Assembly: GCA_009192285.1 (NCBI GenBank)
Contig: CM018604.1
Coordinates: 3,950,580-4,014,579, forward strand
Direction of reading: 5' to 3'
Origin: Morchella semilibera
Taxonomy: Eukaryota > Ascomycota > Pezizomycetes > Pezizales > Morchellaceae
Length of the DNA: 64,000 bases
The translations under genes were made by a program, and so were the position numbers. Below the pieces are notes generated by a model, which ran no database searches, had not been told where the DNA came from, and was given only the letters and a program-made list of their open reading frames with translations. Numbering within the stretch: position 1 is the first letter of the stretch; the number at the start of each line of letters is the position of its first letter. This document shows positions 35,910-46,998 of the stretch, in pieces.

Positions 35910-37550
35910 TGTGGTAGCTTCAAAGGTGTTAGTAAATGTTAAGAAGATGAATCGAGTTTAGGAGTGGAATATTACCGGAATCCTAATTAGGGTGGATGAT
36001 TGTAGGAAGGTTTAATGTGGGGCAGTTTTACTTGGGTTATCTTTGGTTTCGTTCGGTTACCCTACGCCTTGGGGTAAAGAACTACATGTTGGTACTGGTT
36101 TTCTTACCAACTTTCGTGCTCGATCGAATAACCTGGAAGGTCGGGGATTTGAAATTTTTGTGTGGTTCCCTAGATACAACCCTAATATAAAATATTGCTG
36201 CGCGGTTAGATTGGTGAGGGAAGAGAATATAGATATATAGCGGTAGTAGGGATTTATTTTTACATTTCTTAAAATGTATTTCTATCCCGATGACTCCAAT
36301 ACATAATTTATATAATTATGTACATGCATGTCTCTTTTATTTCGTTACCAAGAGAGTATGACTAGCGGGCCGAGGTATTGCTACACATTTCAGTACCACC
36401 GGAAACGCAAAAAAAGGTGTAAGCATGAAGCCTTTACAGGCTGGTTGATTGAATGATACTTCACACACGCACACAGCCCGCAGTCTACGCTCTCCGGAGG
36501 CGGGTAGAATCTTCCTCATGAAACAAGAAGTATTTTAGACAAGTCAAATAACAAACTAAACTAAAGTAAACCAAAATGAACAGGGCGGAACATCACAAAT
36601 TCCAACAGTCATTAACTTGCTTCAAAGTCCCCTCCCCAGCTCTCCTCACCCATATTGTATTTCTCGCCCCTCCTCTCCGTCTTCCACTTCCCCCCCGCTT
36701 CGGCCCCAATACTTTAGATGCGCTCCAAACTTTAACGCTTGTTTCTATGGCTTTTGATCCTTCACAGGCCGAAATCGTCATCTCTCAACCCCCATATCGC
36801 GAGGGTATCTTTGTCGGAGCGTTGATGGCCGGTCATTAAGTTCTCAGATCGATTTCAGAGATAGAAACGAACCGTTACTAGGGCACTTGAATGCCCTGGA
36901 ATTGCATGGTATTCAGAACAAGATGTAAACGGGCTTTTGTTGACAAACACTGAACTCCAGGATTTCTGGGTAGGTATCATTTATTCTTCACGGATTATAG
37001 AAAAAACATTGAAATCCTTAAGAACGTAGTTCCTAAGCCAGCATATCCATTGTTTCGAGGTCAAACACCACCCCAGTTCCACCAGCATGACCTTTTTGAT
37101 AATGTAGCGCAAAGGAGAAAAACATCTCAGTGCAAGCAAAGCAAACGGTTGAACAGTCCCATCTGCCAAGAAATGTAAAATATCGTAACGAGTGGTAAAA
37201 AGGAAGGGTAAAAAATCCCACGAAGACATGAAAAGATGACGGTTCCGTCTAAAAACAGCCAACATATACTTGCTTTCAACTAGCAACGAAACAAATGTCG
37301 AGAAAATGTCCATAACAAGAATGCTTTTAGTCACCCAAGGGTGGGATGCTGGGATCCGCAGAAAAAGGACCTAGAAGCCCAGGCTCCCCCGCAGGAGGTG
37401 AAAAAGAATGTAGAGATGTGTGACGAAAAATGGGGGGTGGGCATTGCGGGTGATCAGTAGGGCGAACCCATCCTGCTATTTCACTCGTATATCCTACCAA
37501 CCTTCATGATTCATACGAGGATCACGACCCTTGGTAATGCCTGCGATTGG

Positions 37551-38204
37551 TTAGCCCCATGTGATAAAGAGTTTGTAAGTTTGAGGCAAACCAATTTCTA
37601 TGAGCCCTTTCTTCAACTTGGCCCAGGTGCTGACCCTCTTCTCGAGCTCGGCAAGCCTAGCCGGTTTGGTAGGGTCTTGTCTCCCTTGTTCGGTCTCATA
37701 GTAATAGCGAAGAACGTAAGGATCAAAGGTGTCACTCAATTTGGCCCAAGCCAGATTAATGGTGCCGCAGAGGATATACTCTTGATGATAATGTCTGTCA
37801 CGGTTGACACGACGCTTGTAGAGGCATTTTAGGGTGATCATGCACTCCCTGAGGCGCAGGTACACCTGATTGTGCTTGGACATGGCAGCCTGCCACCTAG
37901 CCGAGCTCGCATTGACGAATTTTGAGAAGTTTGGATCCGATTGGATTTCGAATTGACACTTCTGGATGTTTAAAAGGAGGCTATCAGCTTCCCAGGGAGA
38001 CCAGACAAGTGGTGTTTTGATCGAATCGAGAAATGATATCTCGTAGGAGCCAGCAGGGACCAGCAGGTTCCCGACCTTGGTGGTCCTGAAAAATGTACTC
38101 CTCACGGGCTTTGGTGCAGAGGGTTCTTCACGTGCAAAGGTACCTTTGACTGAACTCTTGGGGGTAGAGTTTTTATTGCGTGAGAATGAGATGCGGCGCG
38201 GCAT
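37551..38204 (-). CDS. G11: orphan family protein with basic N terminus (217 aa)
   Basis: Function unknown. Intact frame from ATG 38204 (context CTAACTATGCC). The first 45 residues are strongly basic and Ser/Thr/Pro-rich (MPRRISFSRNKNSTPKSS), which could be a nuclear or mitochondrial targeting sequence or a nucleic-acid-binding tail. Residues 65-200 are helical with several Trp and Tyr. R-L-A-E-L-E-K-R-V-S-T-W-A-K (W about 194) resembles both G7 (L-E-S-T-W) and G4 (W-A-K). A CAT-repeat microsatellite lies about 190 nt upstream of the start (38395-38410). Confidence 0.7.
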   Translation of the reverse strand: MPRRISFSRNKNSTPKSSVKGTFAREEPSAPKPVRSTFFRTTKVGNLLVPAGSYEISFLDSIKTPLVWSPWEADSLLLNIQKCQFEIQSDPNFSKFVNASSARWQAAMSKHNQVYLRLRECMITLKCLYKRRVNRDRHYHQEYILCGTINLAWAKLSDTFDPYVLRYYYETEQGRQDPTKPARLAELEKRVSTWAKLKKGLIEIGLPQTYKLFITWG

Positions 38205-39054
38205 AGTTAGGATGACGAGGTTGAGACTGTTTAGAGTCTTTGATGAAGATGATTGGATGAGGGTGGGGGTATCTGAGGGAGGTTGCGGACCGGCAGTAGG
38301 ACTATTTCAACAATCTTTGTGATTGAAAGTAATTGATATATGCGGTCTGGATGTCGATCTGATGGAACTCGGGCGGGGATGCCGGAAATGACGATGATGA
38401 TGATGATGGAAAGGGTTAAAGGTGACAATATCCCAATACCATCAAATACGCAGATGAATATAGAGTGGAGGAGGAGGAGGGGATTGAGAGGTGCTAGTAG
38501 CGGGGTAAAGCTTCAGTCAGGCACTTTGATGTCCACCAGCTGCTCGTCAAGCCACGTGACAAATGCTACAGCTGAAAGGTAAATGGTGATTCGTCTACCT
38601 TGGTGACGTATATCTATTATTTACAACTGATTGATTGAGAGCTCCCATTGCCCTTGGAGGAAAAGGGTGGAGCCTATTATCCATTTATCAGAGTAGGACT
38701 AGATTGCCAGGATGAAAGAATCGTGGGCAAACGTAACTCCTCTACTTTTGCCCCATCGAGTGATATGGTGTGATTCTACGTGCTTGAGATAGTTCTGACA
38801 CAACAAAATGATTTCTCATAACGTACATTAATAATACATACAAGGACCGTTGCAGAATATCGTAGAAATAGAGCTGCGCCTAATTTGGTTTGAGGAAGAT
38901 TTCCCGCTCCATTTATGTATAAACCGAGCTGCATATTTCCCACCTCGACTTCCATCGTCGCGAGGATTTCCTCTCTCGACACGCCTACCCAAGACAACCT
39001 CATCGCACCATCTCCAAGACTATTTCCCATACCCTTTGACCACCATCAAGCATC

Positions 39055-40394
39055 ATGGCCTCGACCCTTTCCAGCAACCCCCCAAGTGGGCCCGCAAGGG
39101 ATCCCCCAACCGAACCAGCCCCCCATACCCAGCCGCAAGAAGACGGCGGTCTTGGTTGCGCCGTGCGGCACAAAAACCCAAAAGATAACCCACCAACACG
39201 GACGGATTCTATTAGGACTGGTCCTAACACTTCATCCCATCCTGCGCAATTGGGGGACGACGTGTATGACCCTGCTCCCGGCGAACCTGTCCTTCCCGAA
39301 CACGATTACGTTCGGCCAGACAGTCCGATGCCAGATGATACGTCTTATTCCAGTGAGGGCGATAGAAAGGACCAGTGCGAGGGAGATATAAGCGCAGGTG
39401 AGTGTCAACCTACTCATTCGTCACTATCGGTACATTTTTTAATGCTATGTTTGACGCAGCACACCCCCGGAGTCATTTGGAGCCTCCCATTATCCCGACC
39501 CATAATCCTCAACTCTGGATTGATGTCGATGCACCACACGCACTGGTTGGGGCTGGCGAGCGGAGCGAGGTAAAATATAAACACCCAGTTGGGGCTGGCG
39601 GCCCCCAGAAAAAAAACCTTTTCCGCCGCAAGTATCATCGCGAGTTTGTTAAACTCCAGGGAGGAAACACTTCTATCACGGACTTACGCGCCCCCAACGA
39701 GGATGTGGGACGGAACCGTAGCAGATTGCCGATGCGCTACTCTGTAACCCAATGCTTCCCCTCACTCGGTATGCGCTATCTCCCTACACAACTCCAGGGG
39801 GTTGCAGAAGAACACAAGGAACACCCCGTCTTCCAAAGGTGTACCTGCGGCGATATTATACCTGTCGGGGAAGAACACTGCACTCTGATGGCCTGTATCC
39901 GCCGCCTGATGACGGCCACTGGCTTGGACGTTAACGAGGACGCCCCGGCAGCCGAGCAGGTTTCACGGGACTTCATGCTAGGATACGAGGTGGGCCTTGA
40001 ACTGAAGATCAGCCGTATGTGGTGGAGAATACGTCCCCAGGAATGGTTAAGACAAGTCGAGGCGCATAAAGAAATTTCGAAGGCCGAGCACGAAAAAAGA
40101 CACCTCCATATTCAGAATCTCCGATTAAAGAGGGATCAGCGTCTGGAGCTTGCGAGCGAGGGGACGATCCTATACGGCAAGGGGAGGGGGTTGGGTTCAT
40201 TGTGTTTAGGAAGCATGGAGATGGCCGGGAGGGAGGTGGTGGATGATATCCCACCGAATTTGGCCGCAGAAACTTGGGAGACCTGGGGAAAACTCCATAT
40301 AGATATTCCCACCAATGATTACGATGAACCATATGAGGAGGACTACTACTTCTACGGGGTGGATGACACTGAGGGTAGCTGGGCTAGCGATTAA
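39055..40394 (+). CDS. G12: largest orphan protein, two exons (425 aa)
   Basis: Function unknown. Exon 1 is 39055-39397, intron 39398-39459 (62 nt, donor GTGAGT, acceptor GACGCAG, phase 1) and exon 2 is 39460-40394. The splice forms an Ala codon and joins two long frames cleanly. A TATA-like TATGTATAAAC lies near 38914. Residues 1-115 are Pro/Thr/Asp-rich and probably disordered, with PARDPPT as in G10. Residues 242-260 hold C-x-C-x10-C-x4-C with a His before the third Cys, a possible metal site. Residues 302-310 read W-W-R-I-R-P-Q-E-W, the W-x6-W spacing of G1, G3 and G4. The C terminus is very acidic and Tyr-rich (DEPYEEDYYFYG). No signal peptide is seen. Confidence 0.8.
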
Positions 40395-41842
40395 GTAGAG
40401 GAGGATGAAGACAGGTGGGCCAAGGGGGTGCCTCTGTGTTAACTTTACCCATTGTGTTGGCGTGTTCTTCTCTTCCCATCTCCCCCATCTAGTTGCAGAT
40501 TAGGTGCTGTTCAAGCATTTTGTTTCTTCAATCCCATTCCTTTTAGAATTCAAATTCTCTCTATTTACTTGGTTGGCTGATCCGGGGATATCAATGTCGG
40601 AGCATCGCCTGCGTTCATGGTCCCTATTTTGCGTTCCCTTCCCTAGCCTGACCCTGCCCCCCCCCCCAAGGCTCTCGATGGTATGTGGTTATCGAACTGC
40701 ATGGTACTTTGCAGACTCGGTATCATATCAACTATAATATATCGATACACTTAATAGTGTAAACAAAAAAGAACCATAATATACCATACTGTAAACGAGT
40801 GATGTCTTATGTTCCTGGACGTGTTCCGGGGCAAAATCCAGGTTTTCCTTTTCTTCCTAATTCATGAAGATTTATTTGGGCGCCAGGTCCCTACCATGAT
40901 ATTCATGCTATTGCCGATTCGGATAAAATCCATATCCTACCTATTAGTACATAAAGACCATCATATCGGACCCTACCCACTGTACTACCAGCGGGTTTTA
41001 TCGATATGTATTACAAGACCGCACTACCACTGAGAACCCTGGTCCTTCCTGGTAGTCTGAGTGAGAATCCAGCATCCATAGGGTAGCGTGCGCGAGTACG
41101 ATACTCATTTGATAGCAGAAAGATTCTACAGGCCAGGACACTCCCACTACTAAGCTACACTAATAAGTAGCAAGGTTCAGCATTCAACCTCCATGATGGA
41201 CAAAGACCGGCTATCAGCCACACGGGGTTGAAACGAAGCGGAGGACCGGGATGGTATCAAGTTGGTAACTCGTGTCCCTCTTCAATCCTTTGTCCAATCT
41301 TGACTAACCTGGGGGACTTTAGATATACGTGGTTCTCTTTGCCCCGCGATTTCTTACTACCCATGTGCTGTGTTGCCTGAGTGAAGTCCACAAAGCTCAA
41401 CCATTACTGCAACAGATCTGATTTAGGCAGGATTAAGGGTGGGCCGGGGCTACGCATGTAGAGGTTTATTTCAACCAGATGATACTAAGAAACATACCCT
41501 TGCTCTGCCATAAAAGCTAGCTAATAGAGCGCATAGAATCCCGCGTCAAGTGTATGGCCGATTGGAACAGGAACGCGATATTATATCTCACTCTGGGGAG
41601 GAAAAGAGCTCTTCAAGGTGCAATGAAGGGGTAACACTTGAAGAAACAGCCTAAATACACTTGAGAAGCACGTTGAGCCCTTGATACCTCCTTGAAAGGC
41701 TTTCATTTAACCCGGTAAACCCTCTGTAAAATCCTAAATGGGTTTCAATTACTAACTTCTGAACTTCGTGGTACTCCACAGAACGGGACTGATTTAACGC
41801 CCGGGAAAGTTTGAGTTACCACCGAAGTACAGGAGAATTTGT

Positions 41843-42050
41843 TTAGGAGCTACGTAGTACTAAATTGATGTACGTAGTACCAAGGAGGACTACGTAGGGC
41901 TGGACCCGCCTACGCAGATCCAAAGAGAGCTACGAAGCTCCCCAGTAACCTGCGTAGTTGACTACGAAGCAGGCCCCTTGACCGGCCACGCGGTGCCTCA
42001 CAACAACAACAACTACGTGATAAGCTACGGGGTTGACTACGTAGCTCAGA
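41843..42050. repeat. Cluster of about ten CTACGTAG-like motifs
   Basis: Within about 200 bp the core TACGTAG or a one-base variant (TACGCAG, TACGAAG, TGCGTAG, TACGTGA, TACGGGG) appears roughly ten times, often as longer palindromes such as CCTGCGTAGTTGACTACGAAGCAGG (two variants face to face) and GAGCTACGAAGCTC. Spacing is irregular, 10-30 bp. Such clusters occur as subterminal transposase-binding repeats or as transcription-factor arrays. Confidence 0.65.
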
Positions 42051-42269
42051 CCACGTGTGGCTGACAGCATGAAGAATACGCAGTACAGAATTGGCACGTG
42101 CAACACCAAGACTACCACATGGCCATATCGTGATGGTAAAAACATGTTAGCTGAGTTATGTTGGAATATCACCACCGGGTGTTGGGTTTGATCGATGGAG
42201 ATAGCTTAAGATCTTTCAACTTGTCATCCTATGGAGAGATAAGCAAGGTTTCCAGTGGTTTGCCGGGAA

Positions 42270-42605
42270 TATGGTTCAAACCGGTTTAACTGAACCGTTT
42301 AACTGAACAATTAATGCAATACTTGCCGCCATCAATCCATGGTTTGAACGGTTTAGAAATCCGCAAAACCGGTTTATACAGCTTATGTTTATGGCTCGAA
42401 CACTCTAGTTTCCGAGCTTGAGCACCCCTGTTCGAGAACATGGGTAGCTATTTTTCGGACTGTTATCATGTGAGGATGTAAGATATAAAACCGTGGTTTA
42501 AATAGTTAAACCGGTCCAAACTGTCAAGATAGACAGTTGGTACAGTCGGTACAGTTTGAGCTCCTTGATTTCATGGTCAGTGCGGTTTGATCTTATATTA
42601 CAACC
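42270..42605. repeat. Cluster of AACCGGTT-like motifs
   Basis: AAACCGGTTT or close variants occur near 42279, 42344, 42367, 42490, 42508 and 42601, with the direct repeat GTTTAACTGAAC twice near 42284-42307. The motif is palindromic and irregularly spaced, much like the neighbouring CTACGTAG cluster. Confidence 0.55.
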
Positions 42606-43593
42606 GGTTTCCACCATTAGAAACGTTGGAGATAGGAAGGGCGCGGACGGGCAAGGTTGAACATACTGGGTCCTGTATTCTACCCCCTTTTGAGTAATTA
42701 CACCCCTGGTGCCTAGTGGTGAGCCCAGCGGATGTGATAGCCATGTCCCCTAAAGAACCTTGGTCCAATCTAGTTTTACCTGGCACCTAGCACGGTCGGA
42801 ACCATATTGTAGCTCGGTGGACGTATAGAAGGTCAATTCAACAAAGTGTGGAACAAATATATATTCCAAAGCTTCCGAGGATCACAATTAAACGGAAGGG
42901 AAGGTGAAGTTTCCATAGGCGGCAGCATTATTTCAGACACCTGAGAAGAGAAAAGAGAATAGCTGTATGTGATAACAAGAGGTATATATTTTTATTGGTT
43001 TAAGTACAATAGGTTGCATGCAATAAATGAAGTAAACAAGAGAAAAAAGCACAATAGGTTGCGGATGTGATGCGAGTGATAACTAGTGCAATTAACACTG
43101 CGCCGGTGGTCACTGGCCGGATAGCTAGACTTTTACTCGTAAGAAACAGGTACAAGTTGATATCATGGAGTTCAGGCACGATAGATCCAGAACTGTTATG
43201 ATCAGCGGGGACGAGCCTCAGTAGTTTCAGTATAGTGGTACCTGGGCTACTATTTGTTTCGTGCCGGCGGCGCACCCACCACCCTCCTGGCCGACAACCT
43301 ACCACGGGAATACGGATTCTGATATCTGCGGGACTATTGTGAATTTATGTCTCCTCTCACCAGCCTACTATTAGTCTCCGTTATGCCTACGGTGATTCCC
43401 AGGCCATTAGACGAAATCAATCTTATCTAGCTTACCAGCAGTGGCGCCTACTTCGCATTTATTAGCTTTGTCCAATAGGGCAGGTTCGGCCCTTGGTCCA
43501 CGAAACTCAGTACTCCGCCGGCGGCGTACACCTTAATGTCAAGAGCCCATATTTGGACACCTAGACTCCCCACAGTATTGGTTCGTCAAGCAG

Positions 43594-43657
43594 GGCTGGT
43601 CTTGTCACAAGAGAAAATATAATAACAGTTATATTTTCTCAGTGGAGAGGACTAGCC
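43594..43657. repeat. 64-bp hairpin with 12-bp perfect inner arms
   Basis: GAGAAAATATAA and its exact reverse complement flank a six-base loop. Outside these, GGCTGGTC and GACTAGCC continue the pairing with a few mismatches. It may be a miniature fold-back element. Confidence 0.7.
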
Positions 43658-43887
43658 ATCCCCACGCATCCCAAATTCTGACAAGGAAAGAGACAACCTG
43701 TAGGACTAGATCTACATGCGACACCCCAGAAACAACATGACGGTTAACCTAAACCTCCCTCCCTCCCCGGGCTCCGGCAGCTTGTACGTGGAGCTGGAGG
43801 TAACTCTAAGATAGCACGGCCGTTCCCACTTTCTCTCCAATTGCCCTTTCCTTTCCCTTTGCCACTCAAAAATACGGGCAATAAATA

Positions 43888-44112
43888 TCATTCTCCGGCC
43901 TGAGCTGGTCGTCTCTTAACTACCAGAACCAAGAGAAAAGAGGACACGCACTCCCAATTTTCGCTCCCATCCAGCTTGTCATCAGTAAAGCAGAAGGGAA
44001 TCCGGTGAACCTCCACGGGCAGTCTTCCTAGGAGATAGTTGAGTACCTCCCGCCGACTCTCTGCCTTCACCAAACCCAACCATGCATCCTGGGCATACTG
44101 CCCGACCCACTC
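43888..44112 (-). other. Protein-like scrap without start codon
   Basis: An open stretch of 74 codons reads like a real protein segment (VKAESRREVLNYLLGRLPVE) but has no ATG and begins right after a stop. A TATA-like TTTATATAAG lies just upstream. It could be an exon or the remains of a gene. No family is recognised. Confidence 0.2.
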
Positions 44113-46420
44113 TTATATAAACCACAAACACCCAACATAAGAACCTTAACGGTGTAGCGCCAACCCATCCACCTGTGTGATTTGAGGAGAAGGAATCCGT
44201 AGTGCTTATTGGCAAGGCTAGCAAAACCTGGCACCAGACATCCCCTCCCCATCTGACTCGCACATAGCCAGGGGGCGGATCATAAACTTTCTCCCCAGCC
44301 TACATGCTGCATTTCCGCGACATAGGTTCTCAAGGTACAAACAATCTCTCGCCATGCCCCCGTCTCATGCCCGCGTTCCGTTCCCCCGTCCCGTTCCCCC
44401 GTCCCATAGTTATATAGAAGAAGACCCATAGCCCGCCAACAGATATCGCGTCAGGGTTCCATAAATCCCACTAAGCAGGTAGCACTAACCTGCCGATATG
44501 CTACGGCTAATGCCTATATGCAAGAGACACCCCCATGTAGTCCCACAACCAACGACAGTCTCCCCTCCTATTGTATCACCATCAGTCAGGCAGAGCGGAT
44601 CTTGTCACCCACCATCGTGGTCCTCTGCTAGGATGCGATGGGGATGACGAGGTGCGGCCTCCCTACTTTTAGCTTACGCCTATTCACAGCATGGCCGATA
44701 TAGAAGTCAGCTTGGACATTCAAAGGCGAGGGGGGGGGTGGGCGGCGACGGGGTGGACGGTACCTAGTCCCTAAAACCAAATTACAGAATCAACGCTACA
44801 ACACGAGGAACCTAGCAGAGCATACTGGGTAAGGGTTATTCGCCGTCATGATGAGATCATTCGGATCGTATAACGCCTAACCCAACATGCCCTCCTCATC
44901 TCTGTGTATCTTGGTGTATTATTGGCGGATTGGAGGTACCAATAGGGCGGGTGTGGACATGACATAACGAGTCGCTGCAGGCACGAAATTAGTATCTTTT
45001 GTCTTGATATTCTTGGTAAGGGACGGGATCAGTACCTTAATCAACCCCATTAGTAGGGTCGAGGCTGCAGCTTAGTCGACGAGGGGAATGAGTGATCTTC
45101 TCGCGGGTCCCGGCGGACTACCGAGGCATAGGACACTAGCTAAAAAGCCAGGTATTACTAACCAATTCCTATCATCATGATAAGGGAGGGGAGGTGACTG
45201 AAGGAAGGGAGAAGGTTATTATCTTTATTATTTTCTCTATCCTCGTGTGATTGAGGTACTGGGAATGGGTCTAAGTGCGTTGGGGGGTGGGCGTAACTTG
45301 TTAGGTGGGGCCCTGGGGGTACTGTATGGGGATGTAAAATTATGGAGATCGAAACAAAAATTGGTGGGGGGGAAGGGAGAAGGTCTAAGATACAACTATG
45401 GAGTCAGTAGGTGAAGGCATTTTATTGGTGGGGTTGGGGGTTGATGGATGTTGGTCGATTCCTTGACTTCGAGGAGGTGGGGGGTGTTGGTTTGAAATGT
45501 GAAAAAAACAAGGGAAGGGTCCTGAGGTGTGGGATAGGTCCTTGCTTGTGCGTCAGAATTAATTGTGACGGCTATTAGGAGCGGTAGGGTAGACTTGGTA
45601 CTGTAGGGTTAAGGAGAAAGGAGCTGGCCGTAGAACCTCTTGGCTAGGTATAAATATAATTAATTTCTCGGCTAGGGGAGTAGAGATAACTGGAATCTTC
45701 TACCAACCCGAAGAAATAAACAGATATTCCAGTCTTTCAAGCGTCTGCCTCCAATTAGACGTAGACTGTTCGCTCAAACACTCCTAGCTTCCTAAACTCC
45801 CTCATTGAATGAATTAATACAATATTTTCTACTGAGTACGTCAGAACATGTTTCCAACTACACACGACCACACTAAACCACCTAAGTGTTGGTTTCCTCC
45901 GTATATCAGCTTACTTCCTTACACTAGTAGACTTGTTCTGTCCCAAACGCGAAGTCCACCCGGGTAAAAGTCATCTTTATATCCCCTATCCTATCAACCA
46001 TTGGGTTGCAACCATCATTATTATTATACAGACACCCCAATTGGATGGACCGCAGTCCGGATAACTCAACCAATTCAAGAATACACCCTCCCAATTAAAT
46101 CATTGCCAGCAGTCCGAATTACTCAACATATTCAGCGCTATGCTCTCCGTGTGTACAGGCTTTATTATGACTATACATACCTAATAGCCCGGCCACTGTA
46201 GAGTCATGATTCGCATAGGTTGTGTGCGCCTGTGCGTGAGAAGAAGCAGCAGGCCATGGAAAATATGAGAATTGGGTGGTATAAAACAGGCTGGTATATG
46301 CCAGGATGCGTCATACAAAGATATGTTTGGTACGTTTGAGATGTGACTCAAGCTAGAGAAAAGCATACGGACATTTGGTAAGTATGCAAGTTGAATAACT
46401 CACTTGTTTACCCCCATATT

Positions 46421-46428
46421 TATATAAA
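46421..46428 (+). promoter_or_regulatory. TATA box of G13
   Basis: TATATAAA, 59 nt before the ATG at 46487 and followed by a pyrimidine-rich leader, a good core-promoter arrangement. Confidence 0.5.
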
Positions 46429-46486
46429 AGGAGTGGTTTCCGCCTTTTCTATATTTCAAGCTTCAATTCACTATCACTTCCCCTCA

Positions 46487-46803
46487 ATGACTACAATGTC
46501 TATTCTTAACCAAACTCTACCTTTTCCAGAAGGGACAAAGAAAGCACGGTACCTCCGTCTCTCGAGCTCAGAGAGTGCGAACCGTTCCCCTCCAAAGCCA
46601 GAAGAGCTACAGGCCATATACGAGGGCGTGTTGAGAATCAATCAATTGGATCAAGAGCCGGAAAAAGGTTGAGACATGAAGTTAAGGCCAAATATATTTG
46701 GATTGATGGACAAATTAGCGCAAAGAAGAGGGACGGAACTACTGAATTAGTGGTTACTGGTCTGGAGGTTAGGACCCAGCAGTCAAGACCAATACTAGCC
46801 TAG
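46487..46803 (+). pseudogene. G13: orphan gene with a frameshift
   Basis: Function unknown. From ATG 46487 a 61-codon frame ends at TGA 46670-46672. The next frame is already open before that point and reads on in protein-like fashion (HEVKAKYIWIDGQISAKK) to a stop at 46801-46803, with no splice sites between. This suggests a one-base shift around 46661-46669, in a run of A. The start, ATGACTACAAT, matches that of G5, and the promoter looks intact. If the shift is real, only a 61-aa product is made. Confidence 0.45.
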
Positions 46804-46998
46804 GTCATGCCGGTAGGAGGAAGCCCTTTGCTCAATTGGGCCGGGATATATATTGACTCACTAAGCTGGAGCTACAGTGGATACATCAGCAGATGTAACT
46901 CCGGCGGTATTGTTCCATGACTCCATTCACCATTCAGTCTAGCCATCCGTCCCTTAATAAAGTGGAGGACATACCGATATTGAACGCCAATGCACTGC

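Larger units (their letters stand above)
40395..46486. other. Gene-poor block with palindromic motif clusters
   Basis: No intact gene is supported. It contains the CTACGTAG cluster, the AACCGGTT cluster, a 64-bp hairpin, a possible tRNA-like sequence near 42700-42780 and a protein-like scrap at 43888-44112. The stretch 44.3-46.4 kb shows nothing I can name. Confidence 0.5.

Noticed and set aside
36576-36839. 87-codon frame after an A-rich leader
   Set aside because: Pro/Leu-rich with no motif; antisense frame also open; support too weak.
36981-37334. 117-codon minus-strand frame
   Set aside because: Hydrophobic composition arises from the antisense of a plausible but equally unsupported plus-strand reading; no family recognised.
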